A stretch of 64,000 nt of DNA from JBGPTK01 sp963797765 (lineage in GTDB: Bacteria; Acidobacteriota; Terriglobia; Acidiferrales; UBA7541), in assembly GCA_963797765.1 (NCBI GenBank), contig CAWCQU010000003.1, positions 2,155,446 to 2,219,445 on the forward strand, in the 5' to 3' direction. Under the pieces are notes generated by a model. It saw only the letters and a list, made by a program, of their open reading frames with translations, had not been told where the DNA came from and ran no database searches. The translations under genes and the position numbers were made by a program. Positions 17,582 to 26,265 of the stretch are shown piece by piece (position 1 is the first letter of the stretch; every line of letters starts with the position of its first letter).

Positions 17582-20500
17582 CTAAAACGTAAGCTTCAGG
17601 CCGAACTGAATCACGCGTGGGTTGTTCACAGTTGACGTGATCGAACCGAAATTCGAGGTATTGATGTCGGCATACCCGGTCGATCCCGTATTCGGAAGCC
17701 CAAATTGCGCGTGGTTGAAGAGATTGAAAAATTCCGCGCGGAAATTCAAGCCAACTCCCTCCCACGGCAGCATGAATTGCTTGATGGCCGAAAAATCCGT
17801 ATTCACAAAGTCCGGCCCGGAAAGCGGGGTACGAGATGCGTTTCCAAGTTGGCCCGCGGGCGGAACCACAAACGCGCACGGATTGAACCAATTCGTGAGC
17901 GTGTGCACCTTGGAGGGCGCCACGCAGCCCGGATTGGCGGAAACTGCGCCGGCTTGATTCGGATCGCTTACCTGATTGGGCCGGCTCAGGCTGTTTCCAT
18001 TGTTTTCGAAGTTCACGCCGGACTCGTTAAAACTGTTGACGACGAAAACCGGAAATCCTGAAGAGATATGCTCAATCAACGTCAACTGCCAATTGCCGAG
18101 AATCGCGTTCTCCGCTGCATTCCAATTGTTGCCGAACCGCTTGTTCCTGCCGAACGGCAAATCGTAAATCAAGCTGGCCGTGAAATTATTGTTCAGATTG
18201 ATTTGCGAAAGCGCCCAATCCAGTTTCGACCAGTTCGGCACGGGATAATAAGGAGCTCCGATCGAGCTGCCCAAACCGTCCGTGAAGCCGTTGTCGTAGG
18301 TTCGGGAATAGGTATAGCCGATCAGCGCGTACAGTCCGTGCCTGGCGCTGCGGGTTTCGGCTTTCACTTGCAGACCGTTGTAATGGGCCACTCCCTGGTC
18401 GCTGATATTGGCAATCGTCGAGAAGGGAAAAGCCGGATAGGGAATGGGAAGAGCCTTGCCACCCGCGGCGCAACCGAGAGTGTAGCCCGGCGTAACTCCG
18501 CAAGCAGAGGGGGTAGTGACGTTGAGGTTGTTTCCGTAGATCAGGATGTGGTCGCCGCGCGAGCCGGCATATCCGACGGTAAGGACAATATCGCCCGGCA
18601 ACTGGTGCTCAACGTTCACGTTGAATTGCTGGACGGTGCCGAGTTTGAAGTTGGTGTTTTGAGCCAAAATGGTGCCTTGGAAATTCGCCGGGGTTGGCGG
18701 CGTGGTGAAAATCTGGAATCCATCGGACATGCTGATCGCCGAAGGCGACAAATTAAACGGAGGTTGGGCGCAGGCAGCGGTAGGAAACGTGCAGGCGCCG
18801 CCAAACTCAAAGCGGCCGGATTCGGCGAAGTAAGGCGGATTCTGCCACAGGCCTTGTGCGCCCATGCTCCAGGAAGAGTCGTGGAAAATGGCGTAGCCCG
18901 CGCGAACCGCGGTTTTGTCACTGCCCCACGGCTTCCATGCCAGGCCGATACGCGGCTCGAAAGCGGTCTTGTCGTATTGGATTCCAGCCCAGCTATTCGC
19001 GCCCTGGCCGGAAACCGCGAAGGTGGCCGTAGCGGGATTGAAATTGGCCTGGCGATTGGCGACTTCGGAGATGGGGGAAGTCAAATTCCAGCCCAAGCCA
19101 AGATTGAGCGTAAGGTTCCGCGATATTCGCCAGTCGTCTTCCACGTACGGACGGAAGGTTTTCCAGCGGCGTCCTGTGGTAGAGCCGTTGAAGGTCTGGT
19201 CGTGAATGGCCAAACTCGGCAGACCGAGCAGGAAATCAGATTCCGGGCTTCCGCTCCAGAATCCGGTCATGATCCAGAAACCGTCCTGGAAAGCTTCGGT
19301 GAGTACGTTCATTTGATTGATGCGGATTCCGAATCCAATCTTCACATCGTGCTTGCCGCGGATCAGGTCCAAGCTTTCATTCAAAGTGAAAACGTTGGTG
19401 CCACCCTGGAACGGAGTGAAGCCGCGGTCTCCCAAGGACCAGAATCCGCCGTCAAAAGAGGTTGAGGTAAGACCGCAACTGACGCCACCCGGCTTGCACA
19501 CATTACTGGCGCTGCAATCGAGGTTCGCGCCGGGAATTCCGAAGATGGCGGATTGGCAGCTCCCGGTGCCCTGCGAAGTGATGTAATTGAAGATGCGATT
19601 GTAGCCGCCGCTGATCTGGTTCACCGTCCTCGGCGAAAAGACGTGCGTTTCGGAAAGCGCAATGTTACGGCCGTGGTTGATGATCCCCTGATTGCTGGCA
19701 AAAGCGCCGGCTTCCGCAAATCCCGTCGACCCTCCGGGAACATAGGAGGTGGCTTGATCGTAGCTGAAACGCGCGAACATGTTATCGGCACTGGAGATGC
19801 TGTGGTCCACTCGAATGTCAAATTTCGTTTCGTCCAGGCTGCGCACGGGCTGGCTGACGAAGTTGAATCCCAGAGCGGAATTGTTCGCGTTCGGCAACGG
19901 ATACAGATTCATCATTTTCTGGGCAATGGGATTAATCAGGCCGGCGGGGATCTTGTTGCAATTCACTCCGGCCAGCTGGGTTCCGTTTGCATTGACTGGA
20001 TTCGGAGCGCCGGTGCCGGCGTTGCACTGAAAATCGGTGTTGGGCACGTTCGGATTGGTGATCGAGCCAACGGCAACCGGATGGCCGAACGGATCGTTGG
20101 TAAAATCACCGGAACGCATGGCAACGCTGGGGACCAAGCCAGTAAATGCAATTCCGTGGCGCTGATATTTCTGTTCACCGTCGAGGAAAAAGAAAGTTTT
20201 GTTCTTGCGGATCGGTCCACCGAAGGAGCCGCCAAACTGATTCAGATTGAACTTTTCCGTAGAAGTGGCGAAGAAGCTGCGAGCGTCCAGATCGGTATTG
20301 CGCAAGAACTCGAAGAGAGATCCGTGAAAATCATTGGTACCGGATTTGGTGGTCACCAGCACCGTGGGGCCAGCGCGCATTCCATATTCCGCGGAATAAT
20401 TGTAAGTGAGAACCTTGAACTCCTGGATGGAATCGATGGAAGACAAAATGGCGATGCCGCCAGCCGTCAACTCATTGTTGTCGTTGCCATCGAGCAGCCA

Positions 20501-21100
20501 ATCCGTGCTGTTGGGGCGGGAACCGCCGACGGAAAGAGAAAACGATCCGCGCGCGGACGCTTCGCTGCTGGGACCGCCGTTGAAAAAGCTGTTGGGGTTT
20601 GTTTCCTGGGTCGTGCCGGGGGTGAGCGTGGCGAGTTGAACGAAATCGCGTCCATTGAGAGGGAGCTGCGTAACTTGCTGGGAAGTGATGACTTGCCCCA
20701 GCGAAGCATTGGCTGTCTCAACGGCCACGTCCGTGGCTACTACTTCCACGGAAGAGGTGACCGATGCCGGCGAAAGTGTAAAATCCAGTTCGCGCTGCTC
20801 ATCGACCTGCAGACGAACATCTTTTTGCTCAGCGGGCTGAAAACCCTGGAATTCCACGTGAATCGTATAAATTGCTACTGGCAGCAAGGGGATCAGATAG
20901 TGGCCGGTATCATCCGTCTTCGCTTCACGGGATAGCCCCGTGCCTTGCGAAGTGGCGCGAACTGTGGCTCCCGAAATGATCGATCCCGATTTGTCGATGA
21001 CGGTGCCGGAAAAACCGCCGGTCGCCTGACCGTACATGACCGGAGTCACGCAAAGAACCAACGTACACACGATCGCCAGGAAAAATAATTTCCTAGTCAT
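17582..21100 (-). CDS. Oar-like TonB-dependent receptor with CarboxypepD_reg domain
   Basis: The 1172-residue protein has a signal peptide (LFFLAIVCTLVLCVTPVMYGQ), an N-terminal carboxypeptidase-regulatory-like domain at about 27-110 (GGFSGTVIDKSGSIISGATV, GHYLIPLLPVAIYTIHVEFQ), a plug-like segment with GQVITSQQVTQLPLNGRDFV, and a long outer-membrane barrel ending in Phe (VIQFGLKLTF). This is the Oar/CarboxypepD_reg TonB-like family that is heavily expanded in Acidobacteriota; ligands are generally unknown and polysaccharide or protein uptake is guessed. The ATG at 21100 follows a G-rich ribosome site; an upstream in-frame extension to 21211 adds no signal. It is intact, unlike its convergent neighbours, and ends in a good terminator. 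Confidence 0.9.
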   Translation of the reverse strand: MTRKLFFLAIVCTLVLCVTPVMYGQATGGFSGTVIDKSGSIISGATVRATSQGTGLSREAKTDDTGHYLIPLLPVAIYTIHVEFQGFQPAEQKDVRLQVDEQRELDFTLSPASVTSSVEVVATDVAVETANASLGQVITSQQVTQLPLNGRDFVQLATLTPGTTQETNPNSFFNGGPSSEASARGSFSLSVGGSRPNSTDWLLDGNDNNELTAGGIAILSSIDSIQEFKVLTYNYSAEYGMRAGPTVLVTTKSGTNDFHGSLFEFLRNTDLDARSFFATSTEKFNLNQFGGSFGGPIRKNKTFFFLDGEQKYQRHGIAFTGLVPSVAMRSGDFTNDPFGHPVAVGSITNPNVPNTDFQCNAGTGAPNPVNANGTQLAGVNCNKIPAGLINPIAQKMMNLYPLPNANNSALGFNFVSQPVRSLDETKFDIRVDHSISSADNMFARFSYDQATSYVPGGSTGFAEAGAFASNQGIINHGRNIALSETHVFSPRTVNQISGGYNRIFNYITSQGTGSCQSAIFGIPGANLDCSASNVCKPGGVSCGLTSTSFDGGFWSLGDRGFTPFQGGTNVFTLNESLDLIRGKHDVKIGFGIRINQMNVLTEAFQDGFWIMTGFWSGSPESDFLLGLPSLAIHDQTFNGSTTGRRWKTFRPYVEDDWRISRNLTLNLGLGWNLTSPISEVANRQANFNPATATFAVSGQGANSWAGIQYDKTAFEPRIGLAWKPWGSDKTAVRAGYAIFHDSSWSMGAQGLWQNPPYFAESGRFEFGGACTFPTAACAQPPFNLSPSAISMSDGFQIFTTPPTPANFQGTILAQNTNFKLGTVQQFNVNVEHQLPGDIVLTVGYAGSRGDHILIYGNNLNVTTPSACGVTPGYTLGCAAGGKALPIPYPAFPFSTIANISDQGVAHYNGLQVKAETRSARHGLYALIGYTYSRTYDNGFTDGLGSSIGAPYYPVPNWSKLDWALSQINLNNNFTASLIYDLPFGRNKRFGNNWNAAENAILGNWQLTLIEHISSGFPVFVVNSFNESGVNFENNGNSLSRPNQVSDPNQAGAVSANPGCVAPSKVHTLTNWFNPCAFVVPPAGQLGNASRTPLSGPDFVNTDFSAIKQFMLPWEGVGLNFRAEFFNLFNHAQFGLPNTGSTGYADINTSNFGSITSTVNNPRVIQFGLKLTF

Positions 21101-21610
21101 CACCCCACCCCCAGAAGTTTTGTGATTCCGCAGCCGCAAACAAGAGTCTGCAGCCTCCCTTCCTACCTTAAAACCAATAACGGCCCCAGCCGTGGAAGAA
21201 CCCGAGGTCAAGAATTATGTTGTTCGGTTCGTGCGACGGCGAAACGCAACGAGCCATTACAAGTTTTAACCCCACAAAAAATGATTCACGGAAGTTACTT
21301 CTCCACCATCGTCGTGTCAAGGCAGTTGTTCAGAATCTCTGGATAACAATTCCGGATTCCTATTTGCCTGATATTTCTAAGGGACCAGCTAATCGCAATG
21401 AATCGAGCAATCACAGAACCGCGCTCGCGACCCGGTGAAGAAATATAGGCAGACGAGAAAGATTGTAAGTGACTGGCCGGCGGGCCGGCCGCTATCAAGA
21501 GAGCAGACTGAACAGCCGAATTTCGCCGCAATCTTCTTGCGTTGTTTTTTCGTTTGCATCATTCCCCAATTTCCTCGAATATCTGTCTCCCCGGCGTGCC
21601 GGGCAACCTC
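21101..21610. other. Divergent intergenic region
   Basis: These 510 bases lie between the Oar-like receptor (minus) and the antiporter (plus). I see no gene with a ribosome site. GC content is locally lower (about 21250-21380) and the strand-symmetric GGCCGGCGGGCCGGCC at about 21475-21490 could form a stem. Promoters for both genes should lie here but no clear -35/-10 pair was found. Confidence 0.5.
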
Positions 21611-22876
21611 ATGGATTTAGCTCTTTTCTTCGCTCTCCTTGGCGGGCTACTCGTGCTCGCGTTCGTCGCCAACCGCCTGGTGCGCTTCACTCGCGTGCCC
21701 GACGTTATCATTCTGATGGCCACGGGCGTGGTGATCGGCCCCGTGCTGCACTGGGTGAACCCGGACATTTTTCGCGGCGGCACCCACGGCCTTGGCACTT
21801 TGGCTCTGATCCTGATTCTTTTCGAGGGTGGCCTGGAATTAAAGCTGAACGAAATCCTGAAATATTTCGGACCCGGATTTTTCCTGTCGCTCTTCAGCTA
21901 TGTATTGACTTCGGCCGCAATCGCGGCGGCCTGCCATTTCGTGGTGAATTTTGTGTGGCTCAACGCGCTCCTGGTCGGGGCTGTCCTTGGCTGCATCAGC
22001 AGTTCGGTGCTTTTGCCGGTGTTGCAGCAAGTAGAGCTGCGGCGGGAAGTCAAAGTGACGCTGGTTGTCGAAGGTTCGCTGGGAGATGCCTGGGGAGTCC
22101 TGGCGGTTACCACGCTTCTCGAGTTTGCTTCCGGCGGCCGCACGACTCCCCGGGACGTCGCTTGGACACTTGTTTCCAGCCTCATCCTGGCAATCGCTTC
22201 CGGGGTTCTGTTCGGAATGGTGTGGTCGTATCTGCTTCCCTTGCTTTCCGAAGAGCGCTTCCGGCACATCCTGACATTCGCCGCGGTGATGCTACTGTAT
22301 TCAGGCGTCCATTTTCTGAAAGGCAACGACCTGGTCTCGGTCCTGGTATTTGGGATTACGCTGACGAACTACTCAGCGCTTCGCAAGCTGCTCCGTTTTG
22401 AAGGAAGGCCCACGTCCACATGGTTTGACGAAGTGCCGGTCAAAGACGAGGATGGCCTCTCGCCGGAACATCAACACGAGCAAATGCTTACTTTCCATGG
22501 CGAGCTGGCCTTTCTGCTGCGCACGTTTTTCTTCGTGCTTCTTGGACTGCGGGTGGAATATGCGGGAATGCGCCAGAACGTTCAGCTTGCGATCTTGTGC
22601 TTCGCCGCGATTTACGTGGCCCGGTTCGTTGCCGTGGAAACAGGACGCTTCGCCTGGCTCACGTTTTCCAAGCTGGAGCGCGGACTGATGGTGTGGTTCG
22701 TCCCCCGCGGATTGATTACCGCGATTCTGGGCATCGAGGTATTCCAGGCTCGCGGAGCGGACTTCGAATTTCTGCCATCGCTCGCGTTCGCGATCGTGCT
22801 GCTGACGAATCTGATGCTTCTGGTCGGCACCTTTCGCGCGCGACACTTGCCGCTGCCCAGCGACGCGGCATCATGA
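21611..22876 (+). CDS. CPA-type sodium/proton antiporter
   Basis: The 421-residue protein has about 11-12 membrane helices and the pattern of the Na_H_Exchanger family: VPDVIILMATGVVIGPVLHW in the first pair, then LILFEGGLELKLNEI, typical of CPA1 NhaP-like carriers, and the helix with ALLVGAVLGCISSSVLLPVL. A cytoplasmic loop of about 30 charged residues (DEVPVKDEDGLSPEHQHEQ) lies before the last four helices. I chose the ATG at 21611, where the first helix starts, although no strong ribosome site precedes it; the frame is open to 21542. It exchanges cytoplasmic cations for protons; ion specificity cannot be told. Confidence 0.85.
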   Translation: MDLALFFALLGGLLVLAFVANRLVRFTRVPDVIILMATGVVIGPVLHWVNPDIFRGGTHGLGTLALILILFEGGLELKLNEILKYFGPGFFLSLFSYVLTSAAIAAACHFVVNFVWLNALLVGAVLGCISSSVLLPVLQQVELRREVKVTLVVEGSLGDAWGVLAVTTLLEFASGGRTTPRDVAWTLVSSLILAIASGVLFGMVWSYLLPLLSEERFRHILTFAAVMLLYSGVHFLKGNDLVSVLVFGITLTNYSALRKLLRFEGRPTSTWFDEVPVKDEDGLSPEHQHEQMLTFHGELAFLLRTFFFVLLGLRVEYAGMRQNVQLAILCFAAIYVARFVAVETGRFAWLTFSKLERGLMVWFVPRGLITAILGIEVFQARGADFEFLPSLAFAIVLLTNLMLLVGTFRARHLPLPSDAAS

Positions 22877-23071
22877 TCCACGCGACAGCTTACTGATCGG
22901 ACCGGGTTGCGTCTAATGCCAGAGATAGGGTCATTTTGAAAGCGCCTGCAACTGTTCTTGTGCGAATTCCGGGAAAGTAGGAGTAGAATCAGGACAGAGA
23001 GTGACCGGGGTGGTACCGGCTCATTGTCGCCGGGTGGGATCGAACCAATATGCCGTCAGGGAACGTGTCCG

Positions 23072-23428
23072 TTGCTTGATCTACCCATTCTCCTAGAATC
23101 TCGCATCGAGCATGCGAGATCGCTGGAGCAGGTTCGCAAAGAGGACCTGCGCGCGGGAGATCGCGTCCTGGTGACCACCAGAAACTCCCTCTACACGATC
23201 TGGGTGCTGGATGACGGATCCTACTGCGTATGGGGCGGATGGTTTGACCGCATCGGGGAGTCGCCAAAGCGCGTCAAAATCAACGGCTGCACCTGGGGCG
23301 GCAGCGCGATCAAAAATGACATTATCGCCGCGCAGGGTCTTCGCCTGGAATTCGGAAATAGCGTGCTGACAACCCGAGTGAAAAACATCCGCGTGATTCG
23401 AAACAAAGTCGAATTCTCCCGCAACTAG
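23072..23428 (+). CDS. Conserved hypothetical protein
   Basis: A soluble protein of about 118 residues with no signal peptide, containing LRAGDRVLVTTRNSLYTIWV, DDGSYCVWGGWFDRIGESP and a basic beta-rich C-terminus (TTRVKNIRVIRNKVEFSRN). It probably forms a small all-beta barrel. There is no in-frame ATG; TTG at 23072 after CAGGGAAC is the best start, while the frame is open to 22958. It lies 72 bases upstream of the first kinase gene in the same direction and may be co-transcribed. Function unknown. Confidence 0.55.
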   Translation: MLDLPILLESRIEHARSLEQVRKEDLRAGDRVLVTTRNSLYTIWVLDDGSYCVWGGWFDRIGESPKRVKINGCTWGGSAIKNDIIAAQGLRLEFGNSVLTTRVKNIRVIRNKVEFSRN

Positions 23429-23500
23429 ATTTGGCTCTGCGCCTCTCGAATTTCCCGCCGCATTGACTTGCTCGCCCTCGCGAAATAAGATGCCCATCCA

Positions 23501-26167
23501 ATGGCGGAATCCCAGTCTTTAATCGGCCGGACAATTTCCCACTACCGCATCCTGGAAATTCTCGGGGGCGGCGGAATGGGTGTTGTCTACAAGGCCGAGG
23601 ACACCCGGTTGGGCCGTTTCGTAGCCCTGAAATTCCTACCCGAAGACATGGCTCGCGACCCGCAAGCGCTCGAACGCTTCCGGCGCGAGGCCCATGCAGC
23701 CTCCGCATTGAATCATTCCAATATCTGCACGATTCACGACATCGGCGAAGAAGATGGCCGGGCATTCATCGCCATGGAATTTCTGGATGGGCGAACGCTG
23801 AAACATCGAATCGAAAGCAAGCCGCTGCCGCTCGAATTGACGCTCGACCTGGGAACACAGATTGCCGACGCGCTCGACGCCGCGCATGCGCTGGGGATCA
23901 TCCACCGTGACATAAAGCCGGCGAATATATTCATCACCAAGCGCGGCCAGGCGAAAATTCTGGATTTCGGGCTGGCAAAAGTAACGCAGCCAGGAGCGCC
24001 GGCGGCAAGCGTTGCGTCCATGGCTACGGCGGCCCAGGGGGAATTTTTAACCAGCCCGGGATCGACCGTGGGCACCGTCGCGTACATGTCGCCCGAACAG
24101 GTGAGCGCGGAAGATCTCGACGTGCGCACGGATTTGTTCAGTTTCGGCGCGGTGCTTTACGAAATGACCACGGGCAAGATTGCATTCTCGGGCGCGAGCG
24201 CGGGAGTGATTTTTGAAGCCATCCTCAATCGCACGCCGCCAGCACCCACCAGCCTGAATCGCGAAGTGCCCGCGAAACTGGAAGAGATAATCCTGAAGGC
24301 GCTCGAGAAAGATCGCGAGCTTCGCTACCAAACCGCAGCGGAGTTGCGAGGCGATCTGAAGCGTCTGAAGCGTTCCCTTGATTCCTCGCGAGCGGGAAAC
24401 GCAAGCTCCAGTGCAATCGCCTCCGCCGGCTCGGCGACGCAGCCCAGTGCCGCGTCCGCAGAGGCCGGCTCTAGGCAAGGTGAATTTAGACTGAGCCGTG
24501 TTCAATACGCGATCGCGGGAATCATCGCGCTACTGGCGATGGGCGCCGGTTACCTGGCTGGTACGGCGAGGGTGAAGGCACCGGTGGAGCAGGCACCCGT
24601 CTACCATCCGCTGACGTTTCGGCGCGGCTTGGTCAGCTCCGCCCGCTTTGCTCCCGATGGAAAAACCGTCATTTACAGCGCCTCCTGGGAGGGGGAGCCC
24701 CTCCAACCGTTTACGACACGGCCCGAAAGTCCCCAGTCACAGGAGCTTCAACCGGTGGGCGCGGATATCCTGGCGATCTCTTCCACCGGCGAGATGGCGC
24801 TGGCATTGGGAAGCAAATCATTTGGCTTTCATCGGACCGGGACTCTGGGGCGTGTGCCGCTGGTGGGAGGGGCGCCACGGGAAATTGCTGAAAACGTCGT
24901 GTGGGCGGACTGGTCACCCGACGGAAAATCCCTGGCAATTGTTCGCGAAGTGAACGGACGGCAGCAGCTCGAGTATCCGTTGAACAAGGTGCTCTACGTG
25001 GCCGATGGCTGGATTGGAAATACGCGCATATCCCCCGACGGGGAATTGATCGCGTTTCTAGATCACCCGATCCTGAATGACGATGGCGGCTCGGTAACGA
25101 TCATCAATGCCGCAGGGGAAAAGAAAACACTTTCGACCGGATGGGACAGTATTCAGGGTTTAGCGTGGTCACCGGGCGGCGAAATCTGGTTTACGGCCAC
25201 GAACACGGGTGGAGATCGCTCTTTGTTTGGGGTCAGCCTCTCCGGGAAGGTTCGCTTGCTCGTGCGCGTGCCGGGCGAGTTGACGCTGCTGGACGTAGAC
25301 CGCGACGGAAACGTCTTGATGACTCGCGGAAACGATCGTTCCGGAATGCTGGTGATGGCGCCGGGGGCGAGCAAGGAGCACGATCTTTCCTGGCTCGATT
25401 GGTCGACGCCGTACGATATTTCCCGCGACGGCCGAACGATTTTATTTTCGGAGGGTGGCGAGGGCGGCGGGCCAAAGTATGGCGCCTATCTGCGCAATAC
25501 GGACGGATCTCCGGCAGTCCGGCTCGGTGAAGGAAGTCCGCTTTCCCTGTCACCGGATGGCAAGTGGGTGATCCAAAGGCCCAATGTCTCGCCGGGACAA
25601 TTTTTTCTTGTGCCGACTGGCGTTGGGGAGCAGAAGCCTCTGACGCACGATGATATCAATCATCTGCGCGCCTCATGGCTCCCGGACGGCAAGCGTTTCG
25701 TTTTTTCTGGGAACGAGCCCGGACACGGCGTGCGCCTATTCGTCCAATCGATCGATGGCGGACCGGCGAAGCCGATCACCCCGGAAGGAATTTCCGCTGC
25801 GTTAGTTCAAGTCTCGCCGGACGGCACTCTTGTGACTGGTGTGGGCCCGGATGGCCAAGGCTATTTTTGTTCTGTCTCCGGCGGAGATCCAAGGCCAATT
25901 CCAGGGATGCAAAAGGGCGAGCGCTCGATCGGATGGTCAACTGACGGACGCTCGCTGTTTGTGATTCGTGCAGGCCCGCCTCCCACGCCGGTTTTCCGGC
26001 TGGACATTGCATCCGGGAAAAAAGTGCCGTGGAAGGATTTTTCGCCGGCTGATCCCGCTGGAATCAGTTCGATCGCGGGCGGCGAAGTCGTCCTGGACGG
26101 AAAGGCTTATTATTATTCCTATATCCGAACCCTTTCCGATTTGTATCTCGTTACAGGACTTAAATAG
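23501..26167 (+). CDS. Transmembrane Ser/Thr protein kinase with PD40 beta-propeller
   Basis: An intact 888-residue Pkn-type kinase. The cytoplasmic kinase domain (residues about 14-280) has the Gly-rich loop LGGGGMGVVY, the ATP-binding VALK (Lys44), catalytic HRDIKPAN (135-142), DFGLAK (155-160) and the GTVAYMSPEQ activation segment. A membrane helix (AIAGIIALLAMGAGYLAG) at about 335-355 leads to an external domain of WD40/PD40 (TolB-like) propeller blades with repeated SPDGK motifs. The architecture suggests that an outside ligand is sensed by the propeller. It is followed 98 bases later by a second kinase with near-identical kinase signature residues, so this is a tandem pair by duplication. 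Confidence 0.92.
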   Translation: MAESQSLIGRTISHYRILEILGGGGMGVVYKAEDTRLGRFVALKFLPEDMARDPQALERFRREAHAASALNHSNICTIHDIGEEDGRAFIAMEFLDGRTLKHRIESKPLPLELTLDLGTQIADALDAAHALGIIHRDIKPANIFITKRGQAKILDFGLAKVTQPGAPAASVASMATAAQGEFLTSPGSTVGTVAYMSPEQVSAEDLDVRTDLFSFGAVLYEMTTGKIAFSGASAGVIFEAILNRTPPAPTSLNREVPAKLEEIILKALEKDRELRYQTAAELRGDLKRLKRSLDSSRAGNASSSAIASAGSATQPSAASAEAGSRQGEFRLSRVQYAIAGIIALLAMGAGYLAGTARVKAPVEQAPVYHPLTFRRGLVSSARFAPDGKTVIYSASWEGEPLQPFTTRPESPQSQELQPVGADILAISSTGEMALALGSKSFGFHRTGTLGRVPLVGGAPREIAENVVWADWSPDGKSLAIVREVNGRQQLEYPLNKVLYVADGWIGNTRISPDGELIAFLDHPILNDDGGSVTIINAAGEKKTLSTGWDSIQGLAWSPGGEIWFTATNTGGDRSLFGVSLSGKVRLLVRVPGELTLLDVDRDGNVLMTRGNDRSGMLVMAPGASKEHDLSWLDWSTPYDISRDGRTILFSEGGEGGGPKYGAYLRNTDGSPAVRLGEGSPLSLSPDGKWVIQRPNVSPGQFFLVPTGVGEQKPLTHDDINHLRASWLPDGKRFVFSGNEPGHGVRLFVQSIDGGPAKPITPEGISAALVQVSPDGTLVTGVGPDGQGYFCSVSGGDPRPIPGMQKGERSIGWSTDGRSLFVIRAGPPPTPVFRLDIASGKKVPWKDFSPADPAGISSIAGGEVVLDGKAYYYSYIRTLSDLYLVTGLK

Positions 26168-26265
26168 GCGGCGTTGAACTGAATGGCATATTCCGGCAGA
26201 GGGCATACGGGTGGAACAACCGCACATTTGCCTGCATCGAGGCGCTAGAGTAAAATCCATTCCCC

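Noticed and set aside
18068..20935. Two long plus-strand open frames (about 465 and 460 codons) opposite the Oar-like receptor
   Set aside because: They are mirror frames of a well-supported receptor gene, with no ribosome sites or recognisable domains; GC-rich coding DNA often leaves the opposite strand open.
21341..21353. GGATAACAATTCC, like half of a lac operator
   Set aside because: An isolated match without palindrome, regulator gene or promoter context; chance is sufficient.
23028..23105. A tRNA-like piece: GTGGGATCGAACCA resembles the reverse complement of a T-arm
   Set aside because: The T-stem does not pair, no matching acceptor or anticodon stem is found at the right distances, and the stretch overlaps the likely start of a coding gene.
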